Of a DNA stretch of 64,000 nt, positions 1 through 6,902 are shown piece after piece (position 1 is the stretch's first letter; each line of letters starts with the position of its first letter). The translations under genes and the position numbers were made by a program. A model generated the notes under the pieces. The model had not been told where the DNA came from. It was given only the letters and a program-made list of their open reading frames with translations, and made no database searches. Source of the DNA: Clostridia bacterium (GTDB taxonomy: Bacteria; Bacillota; Clostridia; Oscillospirales; CAG-272); contig JAFTUC010000033.1 of assembly GCA_017466445.1 (NCBI GenBank), positions 30,214 through 94,213 of the forward strand, given 5' to 3'.

Positions 1-69
1 CAGATTGATGACATATGATTAAAAACCAAAAGAGGCAATTCTACTTATTCCATATACGGAGATAAAATC

Positions 70-1200
70 TTGTATGAAGTATATCCAATAGAAAAGGTGG
101 AAGGGGTCGAGGAAATCGACGCCAACACATCCACCGACAATAGGATACCACATTCTGACAATTTTGTCAAGAACCAAATGAAAAAAACTTCCGATGCGGA
201 CTATCTCAATGCGGTAAATCGTGGCGATATGGAAACGGCACAGAGGATGGTTGACGAGGCGGCGACGATGCTTAACGAGTACAAGGGCGGACATCAGAAT
301 TATCCCATAGCACACGATGTGGTCGATAGGTTTGTAAGAGATTACAAATCGGGCAGAAAAACCCTGCTGCCTCCTCCCGGTAAGCAATTTTCGCTGAGGA
401 ATAACGCGGAGGTTGACAATTACACCGAAGAGCAGTATAATAATTTCGGATGGGCGAGATATGCCGAAGCAATTTCTTTTAATGAGCTTGAGGATCTATA
501 TTCTAAAATACAGGAAAAAGGCTCACTTAGAAGATTCAAGCATTCGGCAAACGGCGAAGCTATCATAGAAGTTAATAATAAACCGAAAACAAGCCTTGAC
601 GTTGATAATGTGTTCGTTTTTGTTACGGGAACTAAAAATGTTCCGAAAATAACAAGGGTACTTCGGGTGGCTTTGTTCAACGAGAACGATATGGAGAAAG
701 TGAGGAAACACATATATGCGAGAGAACAGAAATATTCCAACGCGAGAACGAGCGCTATTGTTGGAAACATTTACTTTGAGGAACTTGTCTTTGAATACCG
801 AAGAGAAGATTTCGGTGATTATCAAGAATATCGGAATGAAATCGGGAAGCAAAGCAGCCGAAGCGAAAGCGAAGGCGATCCGGGAACTTATAGAGACCGG
901 GATCAGCGAGAAGGAACTGCTTACGAGACTGAATCGGGAATAACAAGCAACGATGAGATTTCTTACTCCCTACGAAACAGAACACAAGAGGTAGGCGAGA
1001 CCGAAAACGCTCTACAGAAAGCAAATGCCGGTCTTAAGGCGGACGTTGAACACTTCAGGAGGCTTGCAAAGCTGACAGAAGGGGCGGTCTTTACCAAAAG
1101 CTCGGTTGAAGCGGCGGCAAAGTGGCTCATGAACAACAACGATGTCGAGGGGCATTCGGGTGAACTCAGACTTCTTCTTACAAACAGAAGAACCCCGTAA
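70..1200 (+). pseudogene. fragment of a large phage/mobile-element polyprotein
   Basis: The frame is open from 19 (a stop lies at 16-18) to 1200, and the peptide already reads like the interior of a protein before the TTG at 70, so the 5' end is probably missing. The segment DADYLNAVNRGDMETAQRMV and the late segment around residues 335-360 (LTEGAVFTKSSVEAAAKWLM) resemble pieces I recall from very large MuF-type or polyvalent phage proteins of gut Clostridia. The middle (residues about 110-270) is a mixed alpha/beta domain I do not recognise, followed by a polar low-complexity linker rich in E, S, R and D. The protein stops soon after the KSSVEAAAKWL segment, where the large relatives continue, so it is also cut at the 3' end. 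It ends 40 bp from the 3' end of tRNA-Ser, which suggests an integrated-element remnant. Not expected to make a working protein; the family assignment is from memory of similar proteins. Confidence 0.5.
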
Positions 1201-1224
1201 CTATGGAAAAATCCATAATTACGG
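1195..1224. repeat. imperfect inverted repeat at the fragment/tRNA junction
   Basis: CCGTAACTATGGA (1195-1207) pairs with TCCATAATTACGG (1212-1224) with one mismatch and a 4-nt loop. It overlaps the stop codon of the phage fragment and lies just past the tRNA-Ser 3' end. There is no T-run on either side, so it is a weak terminator at best. Confidence 0.5.
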
Positions 1225-1239
1225 GGAAATTCATTTATA

Positions 1240-1327
1240 CGGAGAGAGTGGGATTTGAACCCACGAAGCGTTTTTGGCGCTTACGCGATTTCCAGTCGCG
1301 CGCCTTCGACCACTCGGCCATCTCTCC
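1240..1327 (-). tRNA. tRNA-Ser (GGA anticodon)
   Basis: The minus strand gives a 7-bp acceptor stem GGAGAGA/TCTCTCC, a D-arm with GGCCGAGTGG, an anticodon loop CTGGAAA (anticodon GGA, reading UCC/UCU), a long class II variable arm typical of serine tRNA, and a TTCAAATC T-loop. The discriminator base is G at 1240. CCA is not encoded. The 3' end faces the phage-like fragment at 70-1200. Confidence 0.96.
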
Positions 1328-1417
1328 ATCTGTGAGACGGGCTTGCTTGCTCGACCTCACAAGTATATCACAGTAAAATCGTTTTGTCAAGACATAAATC
1401 GAAAAAAAATATTTTTT

Positions 1418-2434
1418 TCACAGAAGTTTAAATTCTTTGCTTATTATTGACGCTATCTTGCGTCCCATTTCGGCATGACCGTAGGGTGACGGATGTATGA
1501 GATCGGTAAGAAGATAATTAAAGTCGGTAACGATATCTCTGCCTCTGATATAGTAGAGATTATCGTATGATTCGCCTTTGAAGCGCTTATATATGTTCTC
1601 AAGAGCTTTTACGTATGCTTCGTTAATATCTTTATAGGAGCTTTCGGGAAGATCATTATAGGACGTGAAATTGCTTATTAGCACAACAGGTCTGCCGAGA
1701 TTCAGTGCATTTTCTATAAGATAGGACGCTCGCTCGATAAATACCTCAACAGAAAATTCTGTGATCATATTAATACCAAGCTCGAATATAGCAACGTCCC
1801 AAGATTCGTTCACAATATAATCCGCAACATCTCTCTGAATGAAACACGAGCCTCCCATAGCCTTGCAAAGGATATCGGTGCCAAGTATTCGTCCTACATT
1901 GTATATATATGAATTTGTGTAGAATCCGGCTCCCGCACTGTGCGTTATAGAGGACCCGTAAGCTAAGATCCTTTTTGGGGGCATCTCGGAGGGCTTTGGA
2001 GCTCTGATATCTCCAATTGGTTCAATAGAGTGTATTCCTACTCTGTAATCGTGATCGAATACGACTCTCCATACCGACAGATCAAAACGATTGTTTATGA
2101 TCGGAAGAGAATATTTATCGAGTCCGGGAATCGGGCGCAGTGACAGGGTGGTTTTTACTTTTTGGGGGAGTCTTTCGGTGCGAACGAGAAGATCGCCTCT
2201 GAAAATTTCAACTGTACCGTCAGCATCAAGTGCGGATATAGTGATGTCTGCGCCTTCACCTACAAATCGTATCTCACATCCGGTAGTCATCTGACCGACC
2301 TCAACTGCATACGGGTGTTCACCATCATCGAATGAGTTTCTTGCATTTTCAGGAAATCTGAAAATTCTTATTCCTCCGTCTTCAAGCGGGGCTATCTCAC
2401 TGACGTTGTGCAGATATGTGTTTTTGTAGATCAT
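1418..2434 (-). CDS. SGNH/GDSL-type esterase, two-domain
   Basis: A 338-residue cytoplasmic protein; no signal peptide. The start is the ATG at 2434 because a perfect GGGAGGAATT ribosome site sits before it; an upstream frame extension runs through the promoter and is not used. The N-terminal third looks like a beta-sandwich, as in two-domain carbohydrate esterases. The C-terminal part carries the SGNH blocks: ILAYGSSITHSAGAG (nucleophile Ser, block I), FELGIN (block III) and DLIHPSPYGH (Asp-His pair, block V). This combination suggests deacetylation or deacylation of a sugar or oligosaccharide inside the cell; the substrate cannot be read from sequence. It is a single-gene unit with its own promoter overlapped by a tandem palindrome, so it is probably substrate-controlled by a repressor encoded elsewhere. 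Confidence 0.8.
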   Translation of the reverse strand: MIYKNTYLHNVSEIAPLEDGGIRIFRFPENARNSFDDGEHPYAVEVGQMTTGCEIRFVGEGADITISALDADGTVEIFRGDLLVRTERLPQKVKTTLSLRPIPGLDKYSLPIINNRFDLSVWRVVFDHDYRVGIHSIEPIGDIRAPKPSEMPPKRILAYGSSITHSAGAGFYTNSYIYNVGRILGTDILCKAMGGSCFIQRDVADYIVNESWDVAIFELGINMITEFSVEVFIERASYLIENALNLGRPVVLISNFTSYNDLPESSYKDINEAYVKALENIYKRFKGESYDNLYYIRGRDIVTDFNYLLTDLIHPSPYGHAEMGRKIASIISKEFKLL

Positions 2435-2471
2435 AATTCCTCCCAAACAGAAAATAAAAGTATATCTTTTA

Positions 2472-2519
2472 TGGTATCTTACCATTTGGTATCTTACCAT
2501 TTGTCCGTATATTTGTCAA
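2472..2519 (-). promoter_or_regulatory. promoter with tandem palindromic operators for the SGNH esterase gene
   Basis: On the minus strand TTGACA (2519-2514), a 17-bp spacer and TAAGAT (2496-2491) form a strong sigma-A promoter. Two copies of the palindrome TGGTATCTTACCA lie at 2487-2499 and 2472-2484, centre to centre 15 bp, so one covers the -10 and the next covers the start region. This is the arrangement of a repressor binding two adjacent sites. No matching regulator is encoded beside the gene. Confidence 0.75.
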
Positions 2520-2623
2520 GCATAAACGTATTATCGTTACTCAAAATATGCGGCAAATACGCCATTTTGAAAAAAATAAACAAAAAGAAATAAAAAAAAA
2601 TATTTTTTTTGTGAAAAAGAGTA

Positions 2624-2652
2624 TTGACAAATCGGAAATCTTGTGGTATTAT
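2624..2652 (+). promoter_or_regulatory. promoter of the tRNA-Gly/tRNA-Arg unit
   Basis: TTGACA (2624-2629), 17-bp spacer, TATTAT (2647-2652), 18 bp before the first base of tRNA-Gly. It follows an A/T-rich tract that could act as an UP element. Confidence 0.8.
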
Positions 2653-2670
2653 AGTGAAGCAGTTCGAGAT

Positions 2671-2741
2671 GCGGGTGTAGCTCAGTGGTAGAGCTCCAGC
2701 CTTCCAAGCTGGCTATGTGGGTTCGATTCCCATCACCCGCT
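2671..2741 (+). tRNA. tRNA-Gly (TCC anticodon)
   Basis: Acceptor stem GCGGGTG/CACCCGC, D-loop CAGTGGTAGAG, anticodon loop CTTCCAA (TCC, reading GGA/GGG), T-loop TTCGATTC. The 3' CCA is not encoded (CTT follows the stem). Confidence 0.96.
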
Positions 2742-2767
2742 TAAAAAGTCTGCATAAGACAAACGAG

Positions 2768-2788
2768 AGCCGCACCTCAAGTGCGGCT
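2768..2788 (+). other. hairpin between two tRNA genes
   Basis: AGCCGCAC (2768-2775), CTCAA loop, GTGCGGCT (2781-2788), then TTAACTTTT. It may be a weak terminator or a processing hairpin between tRNA-Gly and tRNA-Arg. Confidence 0.5.
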
Positions 2789-2813
2789 TAACTTTTGAAA
2801 AACATTTCTGCCT

Positions 2814-2887
2814 GTACCCTTAGCTCAGCAGGATAGAGCAACTGCCTTCTAAGCAGTAGGTCGAGGGTTCGAATCCCCCAGGGTATG
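2814..2887 (+). tRNA. tRNA-Arg (TCT anticodon)
   Basis: Acceptor stem GTACCCT/AGGGTAT with a terminal G-U pair, D-loop CAGCAGGATAGAG, anticodon loop CTTCTAA (TCT, reading AGA/AGG), T-loop TTCGAATC, discriminator G at 2887. No encoded CCA. Probably co-transcribed with tRNA-Gly. Confidence 0.95.
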
Positions 2888-2901
2888 TTGTAATAAAAAT
2901 T

Positions 2902-2937
2902 CCATGACTATGAAAATATTGTAGTCATGGATTTTTT
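2902..2937 (+). terminator. terminator after tRNA-Arg
   Basis: CCATGACTA (2902-2910) pairs with TAGTCATGG (2922-2930), followed by ATTTTTT. Confidence 0.85.
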
Positions 2938-2974
2938 ACTCCATACAATATTTAGTTGAACACGGAGGTAGATC

Positions 2975-3280
2975 ATGTCTGAAATTCTCGAGATCGTTAT
3001 GATCTTAAGCTTCGGTGCCTCATGGCCGATGAACGTGATAAAATCCTACAAGGCAAGAACGACTAAAGGCAAGAGCCTCGGATTTCTTTTGCTCATATTC
3101 TTCGGCTACATAGCCGGAATCGCATCAAAGCTTGTAAATGAAGCTTACATGTCAAACATATCAAGCAAATGGTACGTTCTTTTCTTCTATTGCCTCAATC
3201 TGCTTATGGTAGGCGCCGATCTTCTGCTTTATATCAGAAACAAAAAGCTTGACGATCAAAAGGAAGCCGAAAAAAAGTAA
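2975..3280 (+). CDS. PQ-loop/SemiSWEET-like three-helix membrane protein
   Basis: A 101-residue protein with three predicted membrane helices (about residues 3-20, 35-55 and 65-88) and a charged C-terminal tail rich in K, D and E. The first helix contains GASWPMNVIKSYKARTTKGK, which fits the PQ-loop/MtN3 pattern: a helix-breaking proline followed by an Asn and a basic cytoplasmic loop. Length and topology match bacterial SemiSWEETs, which act as dimers to move sugars, but sequence alone cannot fix the substrate. A GGAGGTAG ribosome site precedes the ATG. It is a single-gene unit between two terminators. Confidence 0.6.
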   Translation: MSEILEIVMILSFGASWPMNVIKSYKARTTKGKSLGFLLLIFFGYIAGIASKLVNEAYMSNISSKWYVLFFYCLNLLMVGADLLLYIRNKKLDDQKEAEKK

Positions 3281-3288
3281 AGCTCTCA

Positions 3289-3321
3289 ACTGCCCGACAA
3301 TATTTGATCGGGCAGTTTTTT
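3289..3321 (+). terminator. terminator after the PQ-loop protein gene
   Basis: ACTGCCCGA (3289-3297) pairs with TCGGGCAGT (3308-3316), followed by a T-run. Confidence 0.92.
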
Positions 3322-3333
3322 ATATAAGCGAGG

Positions 3334-3362
3334 TAATATTTTTGTTTTGAAGATATTATACT
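3334..3362 (+). promoter_or_regulatory. candidate sigma-E-type promoter of the spoIID-like gene
   Basis: TAATATT (3334-3340), 14-bp spacer, ATTATACT (3355-3362). The same layout (TAATACT, 14 bp, AATATACT) precedes spoIIIAA. Both resemble the mother-cell sigma-E consensus, and spoIID and spoIIIA are sigma-E genes in model species. Alternatively TATTAT could be read as a sigma-A -10. Confidence 0.4.
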
Positions 3363-3378
3363 GTTACGGGTGATAAAT

Positions 3379-4311
3379 TTGAAAAAACTTAGACTTACCG
3401 CACTTATTATACTGCTTCTTTCACTGCTCGCGCTTGCCCTACCTATGCTTGCGGGAAGGATATACAAAAAGCTTGATATTTTTTCTGACAGTAAAAATTC
3501 TGATATAACCCTCTTTTTACACGAAAAAGGAGAAAAACTCGAGCTTTCCTTCAATGAATATCTTCTCGGAGTATTACTCGCTCAGATAGACGGAGATCAT
3601 CATAGAGAAACGCTCCGTGCAGCGGTAGTAGCCTCGCGAAGCGCGCTTTTATATATGAAGGGAGCCTGCAGACAGCTTTGCAAAGCGGATGCCGATTACT
3701 GTAACTGTGAAAGCTCGTTTCGATATATGGGAAGGGAAGCGTACGAAAAGGATAACGGCGATTCTCTTTCATCTAAATTATTCGAACTAATAAGAGAAAG
3801 TGACGGCGAGATCCTTCTTTATCGGGATAGCTACGCCCTTGCGCTTATGCACAGATCCTCTTACATAACAACCGAAAGCTCTTACGAGGTATACAAAAGA
3901 TCTTATCCGTATCTCGAGCCGGTGATAACCGCGGAAAATCCCGAGATCAAGGAGTTTTTTATTCTCGAGAGCGAAATACTGCAAAAGCTCGGAAAATATA
4001 TTGGAGAGCGATACGGTGCGGGTATTCCGCTTTCACCGTCGCTTAAGCTCGGTCGCACGGGAAGAGTCGATTCTGTAAATTTGTGTATGTGTGATATTCC
4101 CGCAAGTGAATTTACCGAAATATTCGGGATACCTTCAAGATCCTTTGAAATAAAGGAGGCTTACGGCGGACTCGTAGTCACCTCGTACGGTGTCGGAGAC
4201 GGAGTCGGTATGAGCCTTATGGGAGCCGATAAAATGTGCTCCGACGGATTTTCTTACAAAGACGTACTTTTATACTATTTTAAGGGCTGTAAAATAATTT
4301 CCGAAAACTAA
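3379..4311 (+). CDS. spoIID: SpoIID/LytB-family protein with substituted catalytic residues
   Basis: About 310 residues. One N-terminal membrane anchor (about residues 8-30), then the SpoIID domain outside. SpoIID is the lytic transglycosylase of the DMP engulfment complex and cuts glycan strands once SpoIIP has removed peptides. Recognisable blocks are FNEYLLGVLLAQIDGDHHRETLRAAVVASRSALLYM, a Cys-rich insert near residue 100 (CRQLCKADADYCNC), YPYLEPV, and GVGDGVGMSLMGADKM with YKDVLLYYFKG at the end. The family norm AEMP, whose Glu is catalytic, reads AQID here (Q72 counted from the GTG at 3370), and the usual GHGVGMSQYGA reads GDGVGMSLMGA. Activity may therefore be altered or lost. The start is uncertain: GTG at 3370 or TTG at 3379, the latter 6 nt after GGGTGA. 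Preceded by a candidate sigma-E promoter. Confidence 0.78.
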   Translation: MKKLRLTALIILLLSLLALALPMLAGRIYKKLDIFSDSKNSDITLFLHEKGEKLELSFNEYLLGVLLAQIDGDHHRETLRAAVVASRSALLYMKGACRQLCKADADYCNCESSFRYMGREAYEKDNGDSLSSKLFELIRESDGEILLYRDSYALALMHRSSYITTESSYEVYKRSYPYLEPVITAENPEIKEFFILESEILQKLGKYIGERYGAGIPLSPSLKLGRTGRVDSVNLCMCDIPASEFTEIFGIPSRSFEIKEAYGGLVVTSYGVGDGVGMSLMGADKMCSDGFSYKDVLLYYFKGCKIISEN

Positions 4312-4333
4312 TCTCCAAATAAGCCAAAATATC

Positions 4334-4361
4334 TTGACATTTTCTTTTACTGTGCTATAAT
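4334..4361 (+). promoter_or_regulatory. promoter of the folT-folC operon
   Basis: TTGACA (4334-4339), 16-bp spacer, TATAAT (4356-4361). The predicted start lies at the first bases of the riboswitch. Confidence 0.85.
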
Positions 4362-4368
4362 ATCTCTC

Positions 4369-4467
4369 GAAGAGTAAGAATCTGTTCGTTAAGTGTCCCC
4401 CGGACAGGGAGTTGTCGGGAGAACGAAAAGCGCTTCTGCTTGCGGTTCGGATTCTGCATCCCGCTTC
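4369..4467 (+). promoter_or_regulatory. tetrahydrofolate (THF) riboswitch
   Basis: The leader matches the THF aptamer: GAAG...CTTC closes P1 (4369-4372/4464-4467), GAGTA follows on the 5' side, AATCTG pairs with CGGATT for P2, and the conserved tract CGTTAAGTGTCCCC is followed by GGACAGGGAGTTGTC and GGGAGAACGAAAAGCGC. The conserved 3' GCATCCCGCTTC closes the element. It lies directly upstream of the folate transporter gene folT, the classic context for this riboswitch class, which lowers expression when reduced folates are plentiful. Confidence 0.9.
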
Positions 4468-4522
4468 ATAATTGCACAGTTCGGGTAATCCGGAAACAAG
4501 AAGATCGATTAATAAAAATTAT

Positions 4523-4560
4523 CTCCTTTACTGTACAAAAAGAGCGGTAAAGGAGGTTTT
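4523..4560 (+). promoter_or_regulatory. expression platform: hairpin masking the folT ribosome site
   Basis: CTCCTTTACTG (4523-4533) pairs with CGGTAAAGGAG (4545-4555), which holds the AAAGGAGG ribosome site of folT, 10 nt before the ATG. GTTTTATTTT follows, so the same hairpin might also terminate transcription. It is the likely output of the riboswitch. Confidence 0.75.
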
Positions 4561-4565
4561 ATTTT

Positions 4566-5117
4566 ATGCAGAAAAAATCGTCAAATCTTTCAAAGGCAAA
4601 AATGATAACCACTATGGCACTGCTCGTTGCAATGAGTGTTGCTATCGGCTGGGTATGTAAGACTTACCTCACCTTCGGTCCTATACGTCTTACCTTTGAA
4701 AACATTCCCGTGATTCTTTCGGGTATCCTATACGGTCCGATAGTCGGTGCGGTCGTTGCTCTGATTTCCGATACCATAAGCTGTCTTATATCACCAAATC
4801 CCGCGCTTAATCCTATAATAATGCTCGGCGCGGCGTCTATCGGTATCATACCGGGAATTATATCGAGGTATCTTTTCAACGGCTCCAAAACGCTTAAGGT
4901 GATCTTTTCCGTGTTCCTTTCACATATCGTGGGAAGCATGATAATAAAAAGCATCGGGCTTCACGTTGTGTGGAAGTATCCGTTTTCTGTGCTCGTTTTC
5001 AGAATCCCGATCTATATCGCCATTGCGGCAATTGAAAGCATCGTGATCCTTGCCATACTTCATAACAGCCGACTATCGGTAATGCTGGAAAAACAGATAA
5101 AAAAGCACGAGGAATAA
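4566..5117 (+). CDS. folT: folate-specific ECF transporter S component
   Basis: A 183-residue membrane protein with about five to six helices. It shows the FolT/ECF substrate-binding pattern RLTFENIPVILSGILYGPIVG, then DTISCLI and NPALNPIIMLGAASIGIIPGIISR. The S component binds folate and docks on the shared EcfAA'T module, which is not in this window. Translation starts at the ATG behind the masked AAAGGAGG site. The gene is under a THF riboswitch and is followed after one base by folC, so uptake and polyglutamate trapping are co-expressed. Confidence 0.92.
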   Translation: MQKKSSNLSKAKMITTMALLVAMSVAIGWVCKTYLTFGPIRLTFENIPVILSGILYGPIVGAVVALISDTISCLISPNPALNPIIMLGAASIGIIPGIISRYLFNGSKTLKVIFSVFLSHIVGSMIIKSIGLHVVWKYPFSVLVFRIPIYIAIAAIESIVILAILHNSRLSVMLEKQIKKHEE

Positions 5118-5118
5118 A

Positions 5119-6417
5119 ATGACGTACGAAGAAACTCTCAGTTATATACATTCAATAGATTGGCGCGGAAGCCGTCCGGGTCTTTCGAGAGTTACCGAGC
5201 TCTTGAAAAAGCTCGGAGATCCGCAGGATGATCTTAAATTCATTCATGTGGGCGGGACTAACGGTAAAGGCTCGTTTTGTGCTATGATATCGTCAGTTTT
5301 ATCGTGTTCGGGACTTAAGACAGGACTTTTTACCTCGCCGTACATCGAGAATTTTAACGAGCGTATGTCGATAAACGGCGATCCTATATCGAATACCGAG
5401 CTTGCGGATCTTACGTCCGAGGTAAGGATATACGCTGACGCTATGGAGGATCCTCCGACCGAATTTGAGCTTATAACCGCTATAGCGATGCTATATTTCA
5501 GAAAAAACGGTTGCGATATAGTTGTCCTTGAGGTCGGACTCGGCGGGCGTCTCGATGCCACAAACATAATAAAAGATCCTGTACTTTCGGTAATAAGCGG
5601 AATCTCTCTCGATCATACCGCCATACTTGGAGAAACTGTAAGAGAGATCGCTGCCGAAAAAGCGGGCATCATAAAAAGCGGACGTCCCGTACTTCTCGGA
5701 TGCGCTACCGCCAAGGAGCATTATTTTGACGTTTTTGACGTTGTATCCGATTTCGCGCGCCGCTACTCGTCTGATCTGTATACGGCAGATATGTCGCGGA
5801 TTAAAAACGTAAGATATTGCGAAGGCGTGACTGTATTTGATTTTGAAGATATGAGTGATCTTAAGATATCTATGCTCGGAATATACCAGCCTGCCAACGC
5901 GCTGAACGTTCTGTGCGCACTTGAGATACTTAAAAATATCGGGTACCGTATATCAGAAAACGATATAAGAAGCGGTCTTGCGCTTGCACACTGGAAGGCA
6001 AGATTTGAAAAAATATCTGACGATCCGTATTTTATTTTTGATGGCGCACACAATCCTCAGGGCGTAAGTGCGGCAATATCGGGTGTTAAAACATACTTTA
6101 AAAACGAAAAGTTGATCGTTATAACCGGAGTTATGGCGGACAAGGATTACTTCGATATGGCATCGCAAATTTCCTCGGTAGCTGCCGAGATATTTACTCT
6201 TAAGCCCGATAATCCGAGAGCCCTCGATCAGTACCGTCTTTCACAGCTCTACAGCTCATTCGGTATCAAATCCACCGCATGCGAGGATATTTATGAGGCG
6301 GTAAAAAAAGCCTGCCTGAGCGCTAAAAAAAGTTCTCTCAGGATACTCGCGCTCGGATCGCTTTATATGTATTCGGACGTAAAAAAAGCACTTTACAATG
6401 CCAAAAAGGAAATTTAA
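5119..6417 (+). CDS. folC: folylpolyglutamate synthase / dihydrofolate synthase
   Basis: A 432-residue Mur-ligase-fold cytoplasmic enzyme. The ATP loop is HVGGTNGKGSF near residue 47, followed by FTSPYIENFNERM, the metal-site region VVLEVGLGGRLDATN, and FDGAHNPQG in the C-terminal domain. It adds glutamate to (dihydro)folate with ATP, retaining folates in the cell. The ATG lies one base after the folT stop, indicating translational coupling. Length and motif order are normal for FolC. Regulated with folT by the THF riboswitch. Confidence 0.94.
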   Translation: MTYEETLSYIHSIDWRGSRPGLSRVTELLKKLGDPQDDLKFIHVGGTNGKGSFCAMISSVLSCSGLKTGLFTSPYIENFNERMSINGDPISNTELADLTSEVRIYADAMEDPPTEFELITAIAMLYFRKNGCDIVVLEVGLGGRLDATNIIKDPVLSVISGISLDHTAILGETVREIAAEKAGIIKSGRPVLLGCATAKEHYFDVFDVVSDFARRYSSDLYTADMSRIKNVRYCEGVTVFDFEDMSDLKISMLGIYQPANALNVLCALEILKNIGYRISENDIRSGLALAHWKARFEKISDDPYFIFDGAHNPQGVSAAISGVKTYFKNEKLIVITGVMADKDYFDMASQISSVAAEIFTLKPDNPRALDQYRLSQLYSSFGIKSTACEDIYEAVKKACLSAKKSSLRILALGSLYMYSDVKKALYNAKKEI

Positions 6418-6423
6418 TCTACT

Positions 6424-6780
6424 ATGTTGTACACGCCTTATGAGTTCGGGGAGGATCTGAGACCGCTCGGAGAAATCGAATACGAATATCTGATTATGCA
6501 GCTTGGCAAGATAGGGAAGAGCCTATTCGTTGAGCATTTTTATTCCTTCAAGCGCAGAAACCGAGATCTGTTGGATCACTGCCCTCCGAATAATAAATAT
6601 CAGATATACAGAGAGAGGATCTTCGTCGGCTACGCTATATGTGAGCTCGGTCTCGATATGCACGCACTGTACACTATCATGAATTCTCCACGCGCAAGAA
6701 AAGAGATCCGCGTGACCGCAAAGCAAATTTACGATTATGAGCTTCTTATGGCTAAGATCATAGCCGAAAATACCAGATAA
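6424..6780 (+). CDS. uncharacterised small protein downstream of folC
   Basis: A 118-residue, charged, soluble, mostly helical protein that I do not recognise. It has a tyrosine-rich N-terminus (MLYTPYEFGEDLRPLGEIEYEYL), a basic middle (FYSFKRRNRDLLDH) and a helical C-terminus. It starts 6 nt after the folC stop, with AAGGAAA in the folC 3' end as a possible ribosome site, so it is probably the third gene of the THF-controlled operon. No Cys pairs, signal or membrane segment. An A/T-only hairpin at 6784-6805 could end the transcript. Confidence 0.65.
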   Translation: MLYTPYEFGEDLRPLGEIEYEYLIMQLGKIGKSLFVEHFYSFKRRNRDLLDHCPPNNKYQIYRERIFVGYAICELGLDMHALYTIMNSPRARKEIRVTAKQIYDYELLMAKIIAENTR

Positions 6781-6844
6781 CTACTCTTTTTTAATATATT
6801 AAAAAGAATATTAAATATTGACAACATAAAAGTAAAAAAACAAA

Positions 6845-6873
6845 TTGACATAACACCGTTTCTATGGTAAAAT
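6845..6873 (+). promoter_or_regulatory. promoter of the TIM-barrel isomerase gene
   Basis: TTGACA (6845-6850), 17-bp spacer, TAAAAT (6868-6873), about 30 bp before the start codon. Confidence 0.8.
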
Positions 6874-6902
6874 GAGTAAAAAATGATAGGAAGGTCAGAA
6901 AT

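Noticed and set aside
716-943. 75-residue frame with KAIRELIETGISEKELLTRLNRE, overlapping the phage fragment
   Set aside because: It looks helical and could suggest a frameshift, but the main frame continues with coherent SYSLR- and KSSVEAAAKWL-type segments beyond it, so I keep the main frame.
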